This document shows, one piece after another, positions 52,965 to 62,655 of a DNA stretch of 64,000 bases. The translations under genes and the position numbers were made by a program. The notes beneath the pieces were generated by a model that worked only from the letters and a program-made list of their open reading frames with translations, was not told the origin of the DNA and made no database searches. This DNA is from Paenibacillus sp. 453mf (lineage in GTDB: Bacteria > Bacillota > Bacilli > Paenibacillales > Paenibacillaceae). The stretch is taken from assembly GCF_900116105.1 (NCBI RefSeq), contig NZ_FPAC01000007.1, forward strand, positions 123,862 to 187,861, in the 5' to 3' direction. Within the stretch, counting starts at the first letter, position 1. The number at the start of each line of letters is the position of its first letter.

Positions 52965-53423
52965 TTATAAATCTCCCTTCTCATACTTCGATAGTTTTTG
53001 GCGCAGCTCTTCTACTTCTTTCTTTAATGCTTTTTTCTCAATGTCTCCCATCATGGAGTCGAGATCATCTTGCTTTGGCTCAAAACCGTTTGAACTCTGA
53101 TAACGATTGCTGCTGAATCGGTCTCTCTGCGGTTCTTTATAGGAGGCAAACCCGCCTTGGTTCGCATATTCGCCGCCTTTTCCATAATATCCGGCTGCAC
53201 CTGAACCTGGGCCGGGGCCGTAAGGGTCATAAGGTGGTATATATTCCTTGGGTACGACAAGCGCAGCAATGAAATAGAGGAAGATCATTACGCCGCCTGT
53301 AAAAAAGATGCTGACTACGAATATTAGTCTTGCTAGTGTAGAGTCTATACCGAGTGTTTCGGATAGCCCGCCGAGCAGCCCTGTTACCATCTTATCGCGT
53401 CTTGATCGATATAATTTACTCAT
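52965..53423 (-). CDS. pspC: PspC-domain protein with C-terminal coiled coil
   Basis: A 152-residue protein. Residues 1-65 are a PspC domain (RSRRDKMVTGLLGGLSE, then a hydrophobic segment near 33-58). A Gly/Tyr/Pro-rich linker follows, then a charged coiled coil (DDLDSMMGDIEKKALKKEVE). It lies between two PspA genes with gaps of 2-5 nt, so a direct partnership is likely. Confidence 0.9.
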   Translation of the reverse strand: MSKLYRSRRDKMVTGLLGGLSETLGIDSTLARLIFVVSIFFTGGVMIFLYFIAALVVPKEYIPPYDPYGPGPGSGAAGYYGKGGEYANQGGFASYKEPQRDRFSSNRYQSSNGFEPKQDDLDSMMGDIEKKALKKEVEELRQKLSKYEKGDL

Positions 53424-53427
53424 CTAA

Positions 53428-54099
53428 TTACTCCTTTCCTCCGTTCTCCAGCTTCTTCTTCAGCTTCGCCATCTCTCGTTCCAACAGATCAGAGACGGAA
53501 TACTGGCTGGTTTCTCTTGTCTGCTCGCCGCGGCGCAGATCCCGAAGACTTCTTGCTTCGTACTCAAGATCCGACACCCGGTCCTCGAGACGATTGAACA
53601 TTCCCGGAACATGTCTTCCGCCATATTGGCCAGAACGTTCATTCATTCGCTGCTGCAGCTGTATCGTCTGCATTCTCGCATAGTAATACTGACGCTTGCT
53701 GTATACCGATTGATATTCAGTCTTGAGATTGTCAAGCTGTTCCTCAAGCTCTGTCAATGCGTCTCTGCTCTGGTCGTACAATCCAATATATTGTTTGTAC
53801 TTTTCCTCGTAGAGCATTTTTTCCTGCAGTGCGAGCTTCGCCAGATGATCTTCCTCTGCTTTGAGAGCCAGCAGAGCTTGCTCTTCTCTCTTGGCAATCA
53901 TTGCTGAGGCCTCATCTACCTGCTGCTTTAATTGTCTGGTATGTCTGGAATATTGCTGGTGAAGCTTCTCAACCTCACCAATCTCATTTCGTGTATCCAT
54001 CAAAAATTGATCGATCAGCTTGACCGGATCTTGACTTTGTTCCAAATGTTCATTAATTGTGGCTGCGGTTATATCCCGCATTCGACGAAATACGCCCAT
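53428..54099 (-). CDS. Second PspA/IM30-family protein
   Basis: A 223-residue coiled-coil paralogue of the LiaH-like protein, beginning MGVFRRMRDITAATINEHLE. The start at 54099 follows GGGAGG. It differs from LiaH through most of its length, so it is an old duplicate with a possibly distinct role. Its stop is 5 nt from the PspC gene. Confidence 0.88.
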   Translation of the reverse strand: MGVFRRMRDITAATINEHLEQSQDPVKLIDQFLMDTRNEIGEVEKLHQQYSRHTRQLKQQVDEASAMIAKREEQALLALKAEEDHLAKLALQEKMLYEEKYKQYIGLYDQSRDALTELEEQLDNLKTEYQSVYSKRQYYYARMQTIQLQQRMNERSGQYGGRHVPGMFNRLEDRVSDLEYEARSLRDLRRGEQTRETSQYSVSDLLEREMAKLKKKLENGGKE

Positions 54100-54135
54100 T
54101 CTTAATCTGACCTCCCTTTCCATCTGTTCAATTGA

Positions 54136-54459
54136 TTAGTAACGTCTGCTTTTGTGATTGCTTTTGTCTTTGAGCATGTAAATACCAAATACGATCAACC
54201 CGATTGCAATGAGGGGTCCAATTAACCATGCCAGCTTGCTGATCAGAACCAGTACACCAATGACAAGAATAATGTAACCAATTAATGTGTTGCCTCGCTT
54301 GACACCGTAGTATCCTAGAGCGATCATCGCGATTGGAACCAGATAACCCATAATTTCTCTAGTTAATGCCCCAAGGAAGGGAAGAAATCCCCCGAATAGC
54401 ATCAAGGCACCCACAACGATCAGGATGATAGCTAAGCTCTTACCTTTACTGTATCTCAT
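54136..54459 (-). CDS. LiaI-like small membrane protein
   Basis: A 107-residue protein with four hydrophobic segments and a basic end (KDKSNHKSRRY). This is the LiaI/LiaF-type transmembrane region family; in B. subtilis LiaI anchors LiaH at the membrane. It is the first gene of the envelope-stress operon, and GGCGGTGA precedes the ATG. Confidence 0.82.
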   Translation of the reverse strand: MRYSKGKSLAIILIVVGALMLFGGFLPFLGALTREIMGYLVPIAMIALGYYGVKRGNTLIGYIILVIGVLVLISKLAWLIGPLIAIGLIVFGIYMLKDKSNHKSRRY

Positions 54460-54672
54460 ATGTTGTTATCACCGCCTTCTGGTTTGTATTACTTCTTTAC
54501 GATTTGCTTCATGTTTTGTTTCTTGTTTTTACTTCGTGTTCCTTATGACTTTATTTTAGGAGAATTCCCTTCTTTTCAAAACGGACCGGGGACGGTTTTT
54601 TAACCTAGACTCAGGTCGGGGATAAGCCAAGACCATATATGTACAGGCATCATCGTAAGCATGAATACAATA

Positions 54673-54702
54673 CAAAACCGCCCCTCTTGTGAAGAGGAGC
54701 GG
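54673..54702 (-). terminator. Terminator of the LplABC-type operon
   Basis: On the minus strand CCGCTCCTCTT pairs with AAGAGGGGCGG around a 3-nt loop, followed by TTTTG. Confidence 0.88.
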
Positions 54703-54732
54703 AATTTGATAATGAAATCCTGTTCAGTTGGC

Positions 54733-55608
54733 TCAGCCCTTAATCGAGCCCAGCATAGCGCCTTTTGCGAAATGCTTCTGCAAGAATGGATAGACCAGCA
54801 GGATAGGTAGTGTCGCTACCACAATCACCGCCATCTTCACGGCCTGGTCGGGCGGCGGAACCGAGGAATCCAGCTCTGAGCTGTAGTCCATGCCACTTGC
54901 GAGCACTACGATTTGACGCAGTAACACCTGAATCGGCCACATTTTACTTTCATTTAAGTAGAGGATGGCGCTCATATAGGTATTCCAATACGTAACCGCA
55001 TAGAAGAGTGAAATGGTCGCAATGGCCGGCATGGACAACGGGAGCACGATACGGAACAGGATTCCAAAATCGTTCGAACCGTCGATCTTCGCTGATTCCT
55101 CCAAACCCTCCGGAATGTTCTGAAAGAAATTCTTAAGAATGATCATATTAAAGGCACTGATGGCGCTTGGCAAGATCAGAGCTGCATACGTATCAATTAA
55201 ACCAAGCTCCTTCACGACGAGAAACGTAGGGATCATCCCCCCGCTGAACAGCATCGTAAAGACGACCATAAACATGATGACTTTGCGACCATCCAAATCC
55301 CGTCTCGAAAGTCCATATGCCATCAGTGATGTAATCAGCATACTGAACAACGTTCCGATAACAGTAACTCCGATTGATACGAGCATCGCTCGAAAGATGG
55401 TATTTGTTGAAAAAATAAACGTGTAGGCATCCAGACTCCAATCTGTCGGGATGAGCACAAACTTCTTGGCTGCCATTTCAGCACTCGTCGTGAATGAACC
55501 AGCGACCACATGCACAAATGGCAATACAGTAACCAGTGCAATGACGGCAAGCAGAATAAAATTTACACACGAGAACATTTTACCGCCCAGCGTTCTGTCT
55601 TCAACCAT
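54733..55608 (-). CDS. Sugar ABC transporter permease (LplC/MalG-like)
   Basis: A 291-residue inner permease with six hydrophobic segments and the EAA loop EESAKIDGSNDFGILFRIVL. The start at 55608 lies after GGGAGGAG, and the longer frame lacks a site. It works with the permease upstream (22 nt away) and the binding lipoproteins. Resembles the LplC group that imports oligosaccharides or uronates; the substrate is unknown. Confidence 0.9.
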   Translation of the reverse strand: MVEDRTLGGKMFSCVNFILLAVIALVTVLPFVHVVAGSFTTSAEMAAKKFVLIPTDWSLDAYTFIFSTNTIFRAMLVSIGVTVIGTLFSMLITSLMAYGLSRRDLDGRKVIMFMVVFTMLFSGGMIPTFLVVKELGLIDTYAALILPSAISAFNMIILKNFFQNIPEGLEESAKIDGSNDFGILFRIVLPLSMPAIATISLFYAVTYWNTYMSAILYLNESKMWPIQVLLRQIVVLASGMDYSSELDSSVPPPDQAVKMAVIVVATLPILLVYPFLQKHFAKGAMLGSIKG

Positions 55609-55630
55609 TTTCTTTCTCCTCCCGACGAGA

Positions 55631-56578
55631 TTAGTAAACGCCCTCTTCACCCATTTTTTTGGCCAGCTTATTGGCGATCATCACAAGAACTAATCCGACA
55701 AAGGATTTAAAAAAGCCGATCGCTGTACTATAGCTGAATTGTCCTTGCTTCATCGCAGCTGTGTAGACATAAGTGTCAATAATCTCTGCAACCTCCCGAT
55801 TCATGGAGTTCAGCAGGAGATATACATGCTCGAAGCCAAGCTCAAGCACATCGCCGATCTTCAGAATGAGCAGAATAATGATGACACTGCGAATAGCTGG
55901 AAGCGTGATATGCCATATTTGACGAAGTCGATTTGCTCCGTCCATTTTCGCTGCTTCATATAGCTGAGGATCGACAGAGGCAATTGCAGCGAGGTAAACG
56001 ATCGTTCCCCAGCCTGCTTCACGCCAGATAACCTGAATGATATACGTTGGCCTGAACCACTCTGTGCTGAGCAGAAAATTGATTTTTTCGAAGCCAAAAT
56101 ATACGAGCAGCTCATTAACAATTCCGCCGTCCATCGTCAGCATGACATAGCCAATTGACACGATTATGACCCAGGACATGAAATGGGGCAGATAAACGAG
56201 TGTTTGGAATGTCTTCTTAAAGAAGGAGTTCCGCACCTCGTTCAGCATAAGGGCAAGAATAATGGGTACTGGGAAATAGAAGAGCAGATTTAACCCGAAC
56301 AAGATGAGTGTGTTTGTGAGTATGTTTAGAAAATCCGGTTCGTTGAACAAACGGGCAAAGTGCTCAAACCCTACCCATTCACTGCCGAGTATCCCCTTGA
56401 ACGGCTTATAGTCTTGAAATGAAATGATAAGTCCATACATCGGCAAATATTTAAATATAAGAAAATAGAGAATTCCTGGGAGCAGCATGACGTAAATCCA
56501 TTTATTTTTCCAAATTCTTTTACGCAGCCTGCTCTCCTTTTTACGCGCTGTTGCAGATGGAACGGCGATTTCCTGCAT
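55631..56578 (-). CDS. Sugar ABC transporter permease (LplB-like)
   Basis: A 315-residue permease with six hydrophobic segments and the EAA loop YEAAKMDGANRLRQIWHITL. Its N-terminal RKRIWKNKWIYVMLLPGILY is typical of the LplB group. GGAAAGAGAG lies before the ATG. As usual for this group, no ATPase gene is in the cluster; a shared MsmX-type ATPase elsewhere is expected. Confidence 0.9.
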   Translation of the reverse strand: MQEIAVPSATARKKESRLRKRIWKNKWIYVMLLPGILYFLIFKYLPMYGLIISFQDYKPFKGILGSEWVGFEHFARLFNEPDFLNILTNTLILFGLNLLFYFPVPIILALMLNEVRNSFFKKTFQTLVYLPHFMSWVIIVSIGYVMLTMDGGIVNELLVYFGFEKINFLLSTEWFRPTYIIQVIWREAGWGTIVYLAAIASVDPQLYEAAKMDGANRLRQIWHITLPAIRSVIIILLILKIGDVLELGFEHVYLLLNSMNREVAEIIDTYVYTAAMKQGQFSYSTAIGFFKSFVGLVLVMIANKLAKKMGEEGVY

Positions 56579-56693
56579 AGCTCTCTTTCCTTTCTATCCG
56601 GTGTGTCCGGCGGCACTAGATCATCTGGATATAGCATCATTCGGATGTTTTCTGTGTTACTTAAACGCTTATCGCTGTAGGGCTGACTCCCAT

Positions 56694-58232
56694 TTACTGC
56701 TTGGCCGCGTACGCCTCATTGAATTCTTGGATAATTTGCTCCCCGCCTTGCTGCTTCCACTGCTCAACGGCAGCTTCAAATCCTGCTTGGTCTAAGGTTC
56801 CATAGATATACTTGTAAGTCGCATCCGTGATAATCGTTTGCAGCTCAACGCCTTTGTTCGTATACGTCTCAGAGTCAAGTGCAGCAGTAGGATCATGAAC
56901 GGCAATTTCCTCATTCGCTACGGTCAGCTCTTCTGCATGGATTCTGCCCGGCAGATCATGATAACCCTCATACATTCCATTCGTTTCTGGTTCCCCGATG
57001 ACACTGTCTTTGTACCCCTTAACTTCACGTTCTGTTTTTTCCTGATCCTCCGATGCTTTTGCCTTACCGTCCTCAACGGTATAATGTACGCCCTCCTGCC
57101 CCCAGTACATCAAATTGGCGACTTCAGGAGTCATCATCTTGTCAAAGAAAGCTAACACCTGCTTTAGCTCTGCTTCATCCTTAATCGCGGAAGTTGGGAA
57201 CAGAATGACATTGTTATATCCAGGAATAGCCCAGGTTGCCGCTTCACCAGTCGGTCCAGCAATCATGCTCTCTACATCCAGCACAGCCTCTGGCGCATTC
57301 TTGATCAGATCCTTGTGAAGGGAGTTAATATCAGACATAGCCCCCACATAAGCTCCTGCCTTGCCGCTCGTGAACAAGTTAACTTGGTCAGTTTTACTCG
57401 TGGCAGCAAAATCCTGATTGATCAGCCCTTCCTGGTGAAGCTTCTTGAAGAAATCGAGTGTTTCCATATACTCAGGGAATGTGAAATCTGGCTGGAGCTG
57501 TCCGTCCTTCTCCCCCCAGTTATTCGGAACTTTGTACCAGGAAGCCACGGTCTTGAATGCACCATAGACCAAATCATTCCGGTCTGTCAGTCCAATCGTA
57601 TTGTCCTGTCCATCTCCGTCCGGATCCTGCTCCTTAAACGCTTTCAACATATAGTAAAATTGATCAACATTGGTTGGTGCCTCAATACCCAGCTTATCTG
57701 CCCAATCCTTACGATAGATGAGCCCCTGCCTTGCTAGTGGCCGACCGATGTATAAGGAATACAGCTTTCCATCCACCTTTGTGTTTTCGAGAATGAGCGG
57801 TTTTAGTTTATTCAAATTTTCAAACTCGCTTAAGTACGGTCCGATTTCCCAGAATTGTCCGTCACGAATCGCTTCCTTCATCTGAATGAATGTGGCTTGA
57901 TTCTTTAAATAAGTTACATCCGGCAATGAACCTGTAGCAAAGGATGTATTTAATTTCTCTTCATAAGTGTCCGCCGGAAAAAATTGATACGTCAGCTTCG
58001 TATTTGTCAGCTTCTCCACTTCATTTTTAATCGTGTCAGGTGGAGTTTCCGCTGTGTTCAGAGGAAGCATGATCGTAATCTCTGCTGGTTGATTGGATGC
58101 TTCCTTTCCGCCTTGTGCCGCCCCAGGATCACTAGGAGTACCCGTAGCGCTCTCTCCTTCGCCTCCGCAGGCAGATAGGACCATACTAAAAGACGTCAAT
58201 AGACTAAGCATCGCGAATGTTCTTTTTTTCAT
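56694..58232 (-). CDS. Extracellular solute-binding lipoprotein (SBP-1)
   Basis: A 512-residue binding protein (LplA-like, family 1). A signal peptide ends in the lipobox MVLSAC. The segments TFIQMKEAIRDGQFWEIGPY and RQGLIYRKDWADKLG are typical. DPDGDGQDNTIGL is an EF-hand-like calcium loop common in this group. The start at 58232 lies 11 nt after GGAGG; nearer start codons are too close. Its gene precedes the two permeases. Confidence 0.9.
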   Translation of the reverse strand: MKKRTFAMLSLLTSFSMVLSACGGEGESATGTPSDPGAAQGGKEASNQPAEITIMLPLNTAETPPDTIKNEVEKLTNTKLTYQFFPADTYEEKLNTSFATGSLPDVTYLKNQATFIQMKEAIRDGQFWEIGPYLSEFENLNKLKPLILENTKVDGKLYSLYIGRPLARQGLIYRKDWADKLGIEAPTNVDQFYYMLKAFKEQDPDGDGQDNTIGLTDRNDLVYGAFKTVASWYKVPNNWGEKDGQLQPDFTFPEYMETLDFFKKLHQEGLINQDFAATSKTDQVNLFTSGKAGAYVGAMSDINSLHKDLIKNAPEAVLDVESMIAGPTGEAATWAIPGYNNVILFPTSAIKDEAELKQVLAFFDKMMTPEVANLMYWGQEGVHYTVEDGKAKASEDQEKTEREVKGYKDSVIGEPETNGMYEGYHDLPGRIHAEELTVANEEIAVHDPTAALDSETYTNKGVELQTIITDATYKYIYGTLDQAGFEAAVEQWKQQGGEQIIQEFNEAYAAKQ

Positions 58233-58404
58233 ATTTGTCATGACCTCCATTAAATTGATGGATAACTTGCTTACATGCTTCACATTACATTTTGAGAACA
58301 GGGGTCGAATACAATCATTTGACCATATCGCCTTATCCCCTATGATACCTAATCAAATGATTATCATGGTTATCCAGAGCTAGAGCTATTTGGCTCTCAA
58401 GGAT

Positions 58405-58452
58405 CGAAAAAAACCGCCCAAATGAGATTCCTGCGAATCACCATTGGACGGT
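58405..58452 (-). terminator. Terminator after SBP-2
   Basis: On the minus strand ACCGTCCAATG pairs with CATTTGGGCGGT, with an inner GATTC/GAATC stem, followed by seven T. It separates the two binding-protein genes. Confidence 0.85.
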
Positions 58453-58472
58453 CCCTACATTTATTTTTTATT

Positions 58473-59993
58473 TTATTTGAAGTAAGCAGAAGTGTATTCT
58501 TGAATAATATCTTCTCCGCCCAGTTGCTTCCAACGCTCAATCTCGCGGGCGAAGCCTTCTTGATCAAGATTCCCCAAAATATAATGATAGGTTGCATCGG
58601 ATATCAATGTTTCCAGCTCCACATTTTTTTCGGCATACGTATCGGACTCCAGATGGAGAGTCGGGTCCTGTACCAAGAATTTCTCATTATCCATACTTAA
58701 TTCCTCTGCTAATGCGGTTAAAGCTTCCTGCTGCGCAATCGGCATCACATTAGGGTTGCTGAGATCGGCAATCATTAATGTGTATAACGGATTTACTTCG
58801 TTAACCCGCAGTATAGAGGTTTCTTCATCCAGAAGCACCTTGCCATCTTGTACAGTGTAGTGTTTGCCCTCAATACCGTAGCGCATTAAATTAGCCACAT
58901 CCTCATCCATCGTTCTGTCAAAAAAGCCAAGAATCTTCCTCAGCTCCTCCTCTGTTTTAATGGCTTTCTTTGAAAATAAAAAAACGCCGTTATAATTCGG
59001 AATAGACCACACTTTATATCCCGCCGGTCCCTGAATCCGATTAGAGAGCGTAAATCTTGCGTCTGGATTCAGCACCTTGGTCTCATCATACAAACGCTGG
59101 ACATCTGTCATGCTTCCAATATATACGCCGGCCTTACCCGTAATGATCATATTTCTCTGTACATCTTTGCTAGTGACAGCAAAATCCTGGTTGATCAGCT
59201 TTTCCTTAACGAGCTTCTTCATAAAATTCATCGTATCCATGTAGGCCTGCGTCTCAAACTCAGGAATCAGTGTGTTTCCTTTAACCAGCCAGTTATTTGG
59301 TGTTCCAAAATAAGAAGACAGTGTCTTGAAGGCACCATAAGTCAAATCGTTTCGATCTGCTAATCCTATCGTATCATCCATTCCATTTCCGTCCGGATCA
59401 AAAAAAGTAAACGCTCTCATAACCTCGTGCAGCTGGTCCAATGTTCTTGGTGTTTCGAGTCCCAGCCGATCCAGCCAATCTTCTCGAATGATGACGCCTT
59501 GTCTTGAAGAGGGTCTCTCTGTGTACAATCCGTAAATACGTCCATCCACTGCCGTCTGCTCAAGTATACCGGAATCAAGGTATCTGAGATTGGGAAACTC
59601 TTCGATATACGGGCCGATCTCCCAGAATGTATCCGTTCGTATGGCGTTTTTGATAAACGGATAATCGATATGCTTCACAAAGGTCACTTTTTTCATTGAA
59701 TTGGTCGTGAGTGCCGTATTAAGCTTATCTGTGTATATACCGTCTGTGACCCAATTGATCTCCAGCTCAGTATGTGTTAGCTGCTCAATTCGATCCATGA
59801 TTTCATCACTCGGCGGATGAGGAAAATGAAGCGGAACCATCAGCGATACGGGAAGCTTCTCCTTCACTGGTATTCGAAGTTCAGCCTTAAGGGGTCCATT
59901 GCTGCAGGCACTAACGATCATAATGGATAATAGACCTGTTCCGGCCGCAATTATGCGTAGCCCCCATGCTTTTCGCTTAAAAAGAATCATCAT
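58473..59993 (-). CDS. Second solute-binding lipoprotein (SBP-2), paralogue of SBP-1
   Basis: A 506-residue lipoprotein with the lipobox IMIVSAC. It aligns with SBP-1 over its whole length: FWEIGPYIEEFPNL, SRQGVIIREDWLDRLG and the loop DPDGNGMDDTIGL. The region matching SBP-1's GSLPDVTYLK reads NSMKKVTFVK, so a ligand-side residue may differ. It has its own terminator and is divergent from the AraC regulator, so it could act as a sensor partner of that protein. Confidence 0.88.
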   Translation of the reverse strand: MMILFKRKAWGLRIIAAGTGLLSIMIVSACSNGPLKAELRIPVKEKLPVSLMVPLHFPHPPSDEIMDRIEQLTHTELEINWVTDGIYTDKLNTALTTNSMKKVTFVKHIDYPFIKNAIRTDTFWEIGPYIEEFPNLRYLDSGILEQTAVDGRIYGLYTERPSSRQGVIIREDWLDRLGLETPRTLDQLHEVMRAFTFFDPDGNGMDDTIGLADRNDLTYGAFKTLSSYFGTPNNWLVKGNTLIPEFETQAYMDTMNFMKKLVKEKLINQDFAVTSKDVQRNMIITGKAGVYIGSMTDVQRLYDETKVLNPDARFTLSNRIQGPAGYKVWSIPNYNGVFLFSKKAIKTEEELRKILGFFDRTMDEDVANLMRYGIEGKHYTVQDGKVLLDEETSILRVNEVNPLYTLMIADLSNPNVMPIAQQEALTALAEELSMDNEKFLVQDPTLHLESDTYAEKNVELETLISDATYHYILGNLDQEGFAREIERWKQLGGEDIIQEYTSAYFK

Positions 59994-60080
59994 AACAGCT
60001 CATCCCCCTTGCCGAATTTTCCATTAATAGGCATAATCAAATAAAGAAGCCTCAATTACTAATCGAGACAGGTGATGTCC

Positions 60081-62375
60081 ATGCGCTGGAACGCTTTGAG
60101 CTTTTTAAGCAAAATAACCATCTTCGTACTCCTGTTGAGCACGATTCCTGTCATTTTCATTGGTGTATTCGCTTACGTTACCTCTACTCAGGAAATACAG
60201 CGGAACGTCAACAACAGTAAGATGCAGCTTATTTTGCAAATTAATTCCAATTTAGAACAAAAGCTCGTGACTGTCAATCACACACTTAATCAAGTAGTAA
60301 GCTCTAGTGTACTTAAAAATTCTCTTCATAGCCCTCTTTTTGTAACCGATTTCAAAACGTATAATGATCTCCGCACAGAAGTCCGTAACATGCAGTCGTT
60401 TGAAACCAAGCTCGATGACGTTGTACTCATCAATTTCGACCAAAACTGGATGATCAAAAATTCAGGTCTCTACCGGTTCGATGATTACCCCCTAGCCAAT
60501 GAGATTCAAGACCTCAAAAATATGAAAGATAACTCGATGTGGACTCTTACGCCGACGAGGTGGTTCTACAGCGAAGAGAATGCGGACGGTGCCAACTGCA
60601 AGTACAATATCAGCTTAGTCAAAAAACTCCCGGCCACCGGAATGGAGAAATCCGGACTTGCGATCGCTAATATCCCCTCCTGTGAGCTTAAGGACTTTAT
60701 TCAAAAGGACGGCGAATCGACCGAGGACATTATTATTCTGGATTCCAATGAACGTATCTTATTTCATTATGATCAGAACCTGATCGGCAAGCCCCTATCT
60801 GAAAGTCGACTCTTAGCTGAAGGCAGGCTTGATCAACCGTCAGGGCAGTTCACAACCGAACTGTCGGGCCAGGATTACGCCGTTTCTTATTACCGCTCTG
60901 AACTGAATGACTGGACCTATTTGTCTGCAACCTCCATCCAGAGCCTAACTCAAAAATCTTCACAAATTGGAACGTACACACTTCTGATGTGTCTGGCTCT
61001 GCTGCTTATTTCCGTCGGTATGGCCTTTCTTGGATCAAGACGCATTTATTCACCCATCCGGAGATTGCTGAATGAACTTGGGCTTAGACCTGAACGTAAC
61101 GAATTTGAGCATATCGGGGCTGAGGTCTCTGACTTGTTTCAGTCGAAGTCCCGGCTTGAGAAGGAGCTGCATCAGCATATCCAGCAGGTTAGAGCCTTCT
61201 ATTTAACAAAAGTATTCACAGGCCAGTTCAAATCAAATGAGCTTCTTCATAAGCTTGAGCAGTATGGTTATGGTAAACAACTCAACGAATGGCGCACGAT
61301 GGCTGTCTTAACCATTCAGATTGATTTTACAGAACAAACACGTTATGAGAAGAAGGATCTAGAGCTGCTTTTGTTTGCCGTGCAAAATATGCTGGAGGAG
61401 CTTGTCTCACAGAAGGACCGTCTCACCCCGGTGATCATAGATAACACCATCGTCCTACTTGTCGGTGGTGAAGAAACGAATGATACCGTATTTAATGCTT
61501 ATCTCTATTCTTTAACGGAAGATGTTCAATATCATATTGATGAGGTGCTTGACCTAGCAGTGAGCATTGGAATTAGTCTTCCTGTGGAATCTTTTCACGG
61601 CGTTTCTATGGCTTATCGGGAGGGACTGGAGGCACTCAGACATCGTATTAAGCTTGGCAAAGGCATCGTCATCCAGTATCAGGATTTAAATGATGGTAAG
61701 CACTATGTTAATCTGTCTTATCCGGCACAGCTGGAGAATGAGCTGGTAGAGGCCATCAAGCTGGCAGATGAGCGAAAGGCTCGAGATATATTTGAGCAGC
61801 TGCTTGACAGTATCTTCGATCTTGAGCTGCTCCCCCATGAGTATCAAATACCGATTACTCGGCTGCTTAATAATCTTCTGCTGATCATGCAGGAGTCTGG
61901 AATTAGTGTTCATCAAATCTATCATGAGAAACGCTCCGTCTTCGAAGATATTCTGAAGCTGGACACCGTTGATGAGATCCGTAATTGGTTCTGGTTCCAG
62001 CTGATCCATCCAGTTGTGGGTGTATTTCGCAGCCGTCAGGATACACAGTATCATCATATTTCCGAGAAGATCATCGACCTTGTACAGAATTATTATGATA
62101 CCGATCTTACGCTCGAGGAATGTGCTCATCGTCTTCACTACAATGCCAATTATCTTAGCAGCGTTTTTCGTAAAGAGACCGGCTGTTCTTTTAGCGAATA
62201 CCTGACAATTTATCGATTTAATATGGCAAAAAAGTGGCTTACAACGTCGAATATATCCATTAAGGACATCGCCACCAAACTGAGGTATAACAATTCACAA
62301 AACTTCATCCGCTCTTTCCGAAAAATTGAGGGCGTCACACCTGGAAAATACCGAGAAGACAGGAAAGCAATCTAA
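60081..62375 (+). CDS. Membrane-anchored AraC-family regulator with extracytoplasmic sensor
   Basis: The protein has 764 residues; I prefer the ATG at 60081 (AGGTG, 6 nt). Membrane segments lie near residues 11-33 and 293-316, enclosing an extracellular domain of about 260 residues of the Cache-like kind. A cytoplasmic linker follows, then an AraC DNA-binding domain over the last ~100 residues, with two helix-turn-helices (LTLEECAHRLHYNANYLSSV and ISIKDIATKLRYNNSQNFIR). Such one-piece regulators control adjacent LplABC operons in Paenibacillus. It is divergent from SBP-2. Confidence 0.92.
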   Translation: MRWNALSFLSKITIFVLLLSTIPVIFIGVFAYVTSTQEIQRNVNNSKMQLILQINSNLEQKLVTVNHTLNQVVSSSVLKNSLHSPLFVTDFKTYNDLRTEVRNMQSFETKLDDVVLINFDQNWMIKNSGLYRFDDYPLANEIQDLKNMKDNSMWTLTPTRWFYSEENADGANCKYNISLVKKLPATGMEKSGLAIANIPSCELKDFIQKDGESTEDIIILDSNERILFHYDQNLIGKPLSESRLLAEGRLDQPSGQFTTELSGQDYAVSYYRSELNDWTYLSATSIQSLTQKSSQIGTYTLLMCLALLLISVGMAFLGSRRIYSPIRRLLNELGLRPERNEFEHIGAEVSDLFQSKSRLEKELHQHIQQVRAFYLTKVFTGQFKSNELLHKLEQYGYGKQLNEWRTMAVLTIQIDFTEQTRYEKKDLELLLFAVQNMLEELVSQKDRLTPVIIDNTIVLLVGGEETNDTVFNAYLYSLTEDVQYHIDEVLDLAVSIGISLPVESFHGVSMAYREGLEALRHRIKLGKGIVIQYQDLNDGKHYVNLSYPAQLENELVEAIKLADERKARDIFEQLLDSIFDLELLPHEYQIPITRLLNNLLLIMQESGISVHQIYHEKRSVFEDILKLDTVDEIRNWFWFQLIHPVVGVFRSRQDTQYHHISEKIIDLVQNYYDTDLTLEECAHRLHYNANYLSSVFRKETGCSFSEYLTIYRFNMAKKWLTTSNISIKDIATKLRYNNSQNFIRSFRKIEGVTPGKYREDRKAI

Positions 62376-62404
62376 GAATAAGGAGGCGAAATCACCTCCT
62401 ATTC
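62376..62404 (+). terminator. Possible terminator of the AraC gene
   Basis: GAAT-A-AGGAGG pairs with CCTCCTATTC. No clear T-run follows, so termination may be weak. Confidence 0.45.
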
Positions 62405-62512
62405 TGTCACTATTTAAAATCACAATATCCGTATATCCTGAAGGTTTAACTTGATTTATAGTCACTTATTTGTAGACGGAACTCCTTACATATAGAAAGG
62501 ATGATTGCAGCA

Positions 62513-62556
62513 CAAAAAAGCGAAGAGCATTACTGTAATAGTAATACTCCTCGCTT
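62513..62556 (-). terminator. Terminator of the tRNA operon
   Basis: On the minus strand AAGCGAGGAGTATTAC pairs with GTAATGCTCTTCGCTT, then a T-run. It follows the last tRNA gene. Confidence 0.88.
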
Positions 62557-62561
62557 ATGTA

Positions 62562-62641
62562 TGCCGGTGAAGGGACTCGAACCCCCACGGTTTCCCTCAC
62601 GATTTTGAGTCGCGCGCGTCTGCCAATTCCGCCACACCGGC
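62562..62641 (-). tRNA. tRNA-Leu (anticodon CAA)
   Basis: Acceptor GCCGGTG/CACCGGC, anticodon stem CGCGA/TCGTG around CTCAAAA, a class II variable arm and a normal T-loop. CCA is not encoded. Last gene of the run. Confidence 0.93.
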
Positions 62642-62655
62642 TTATTTAATTAAAG

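Noticed and set aside
54460..54640. LiaR binding site and promoter upstream of the LiaI-like gene
   Set aside because: A TTGAAA/TAAAAT pair has only 15-nt spacing, and the CGGACCGGGGACGG stretch only vaguely recalls the B. subtilis box, so I could not place a site with confidence.
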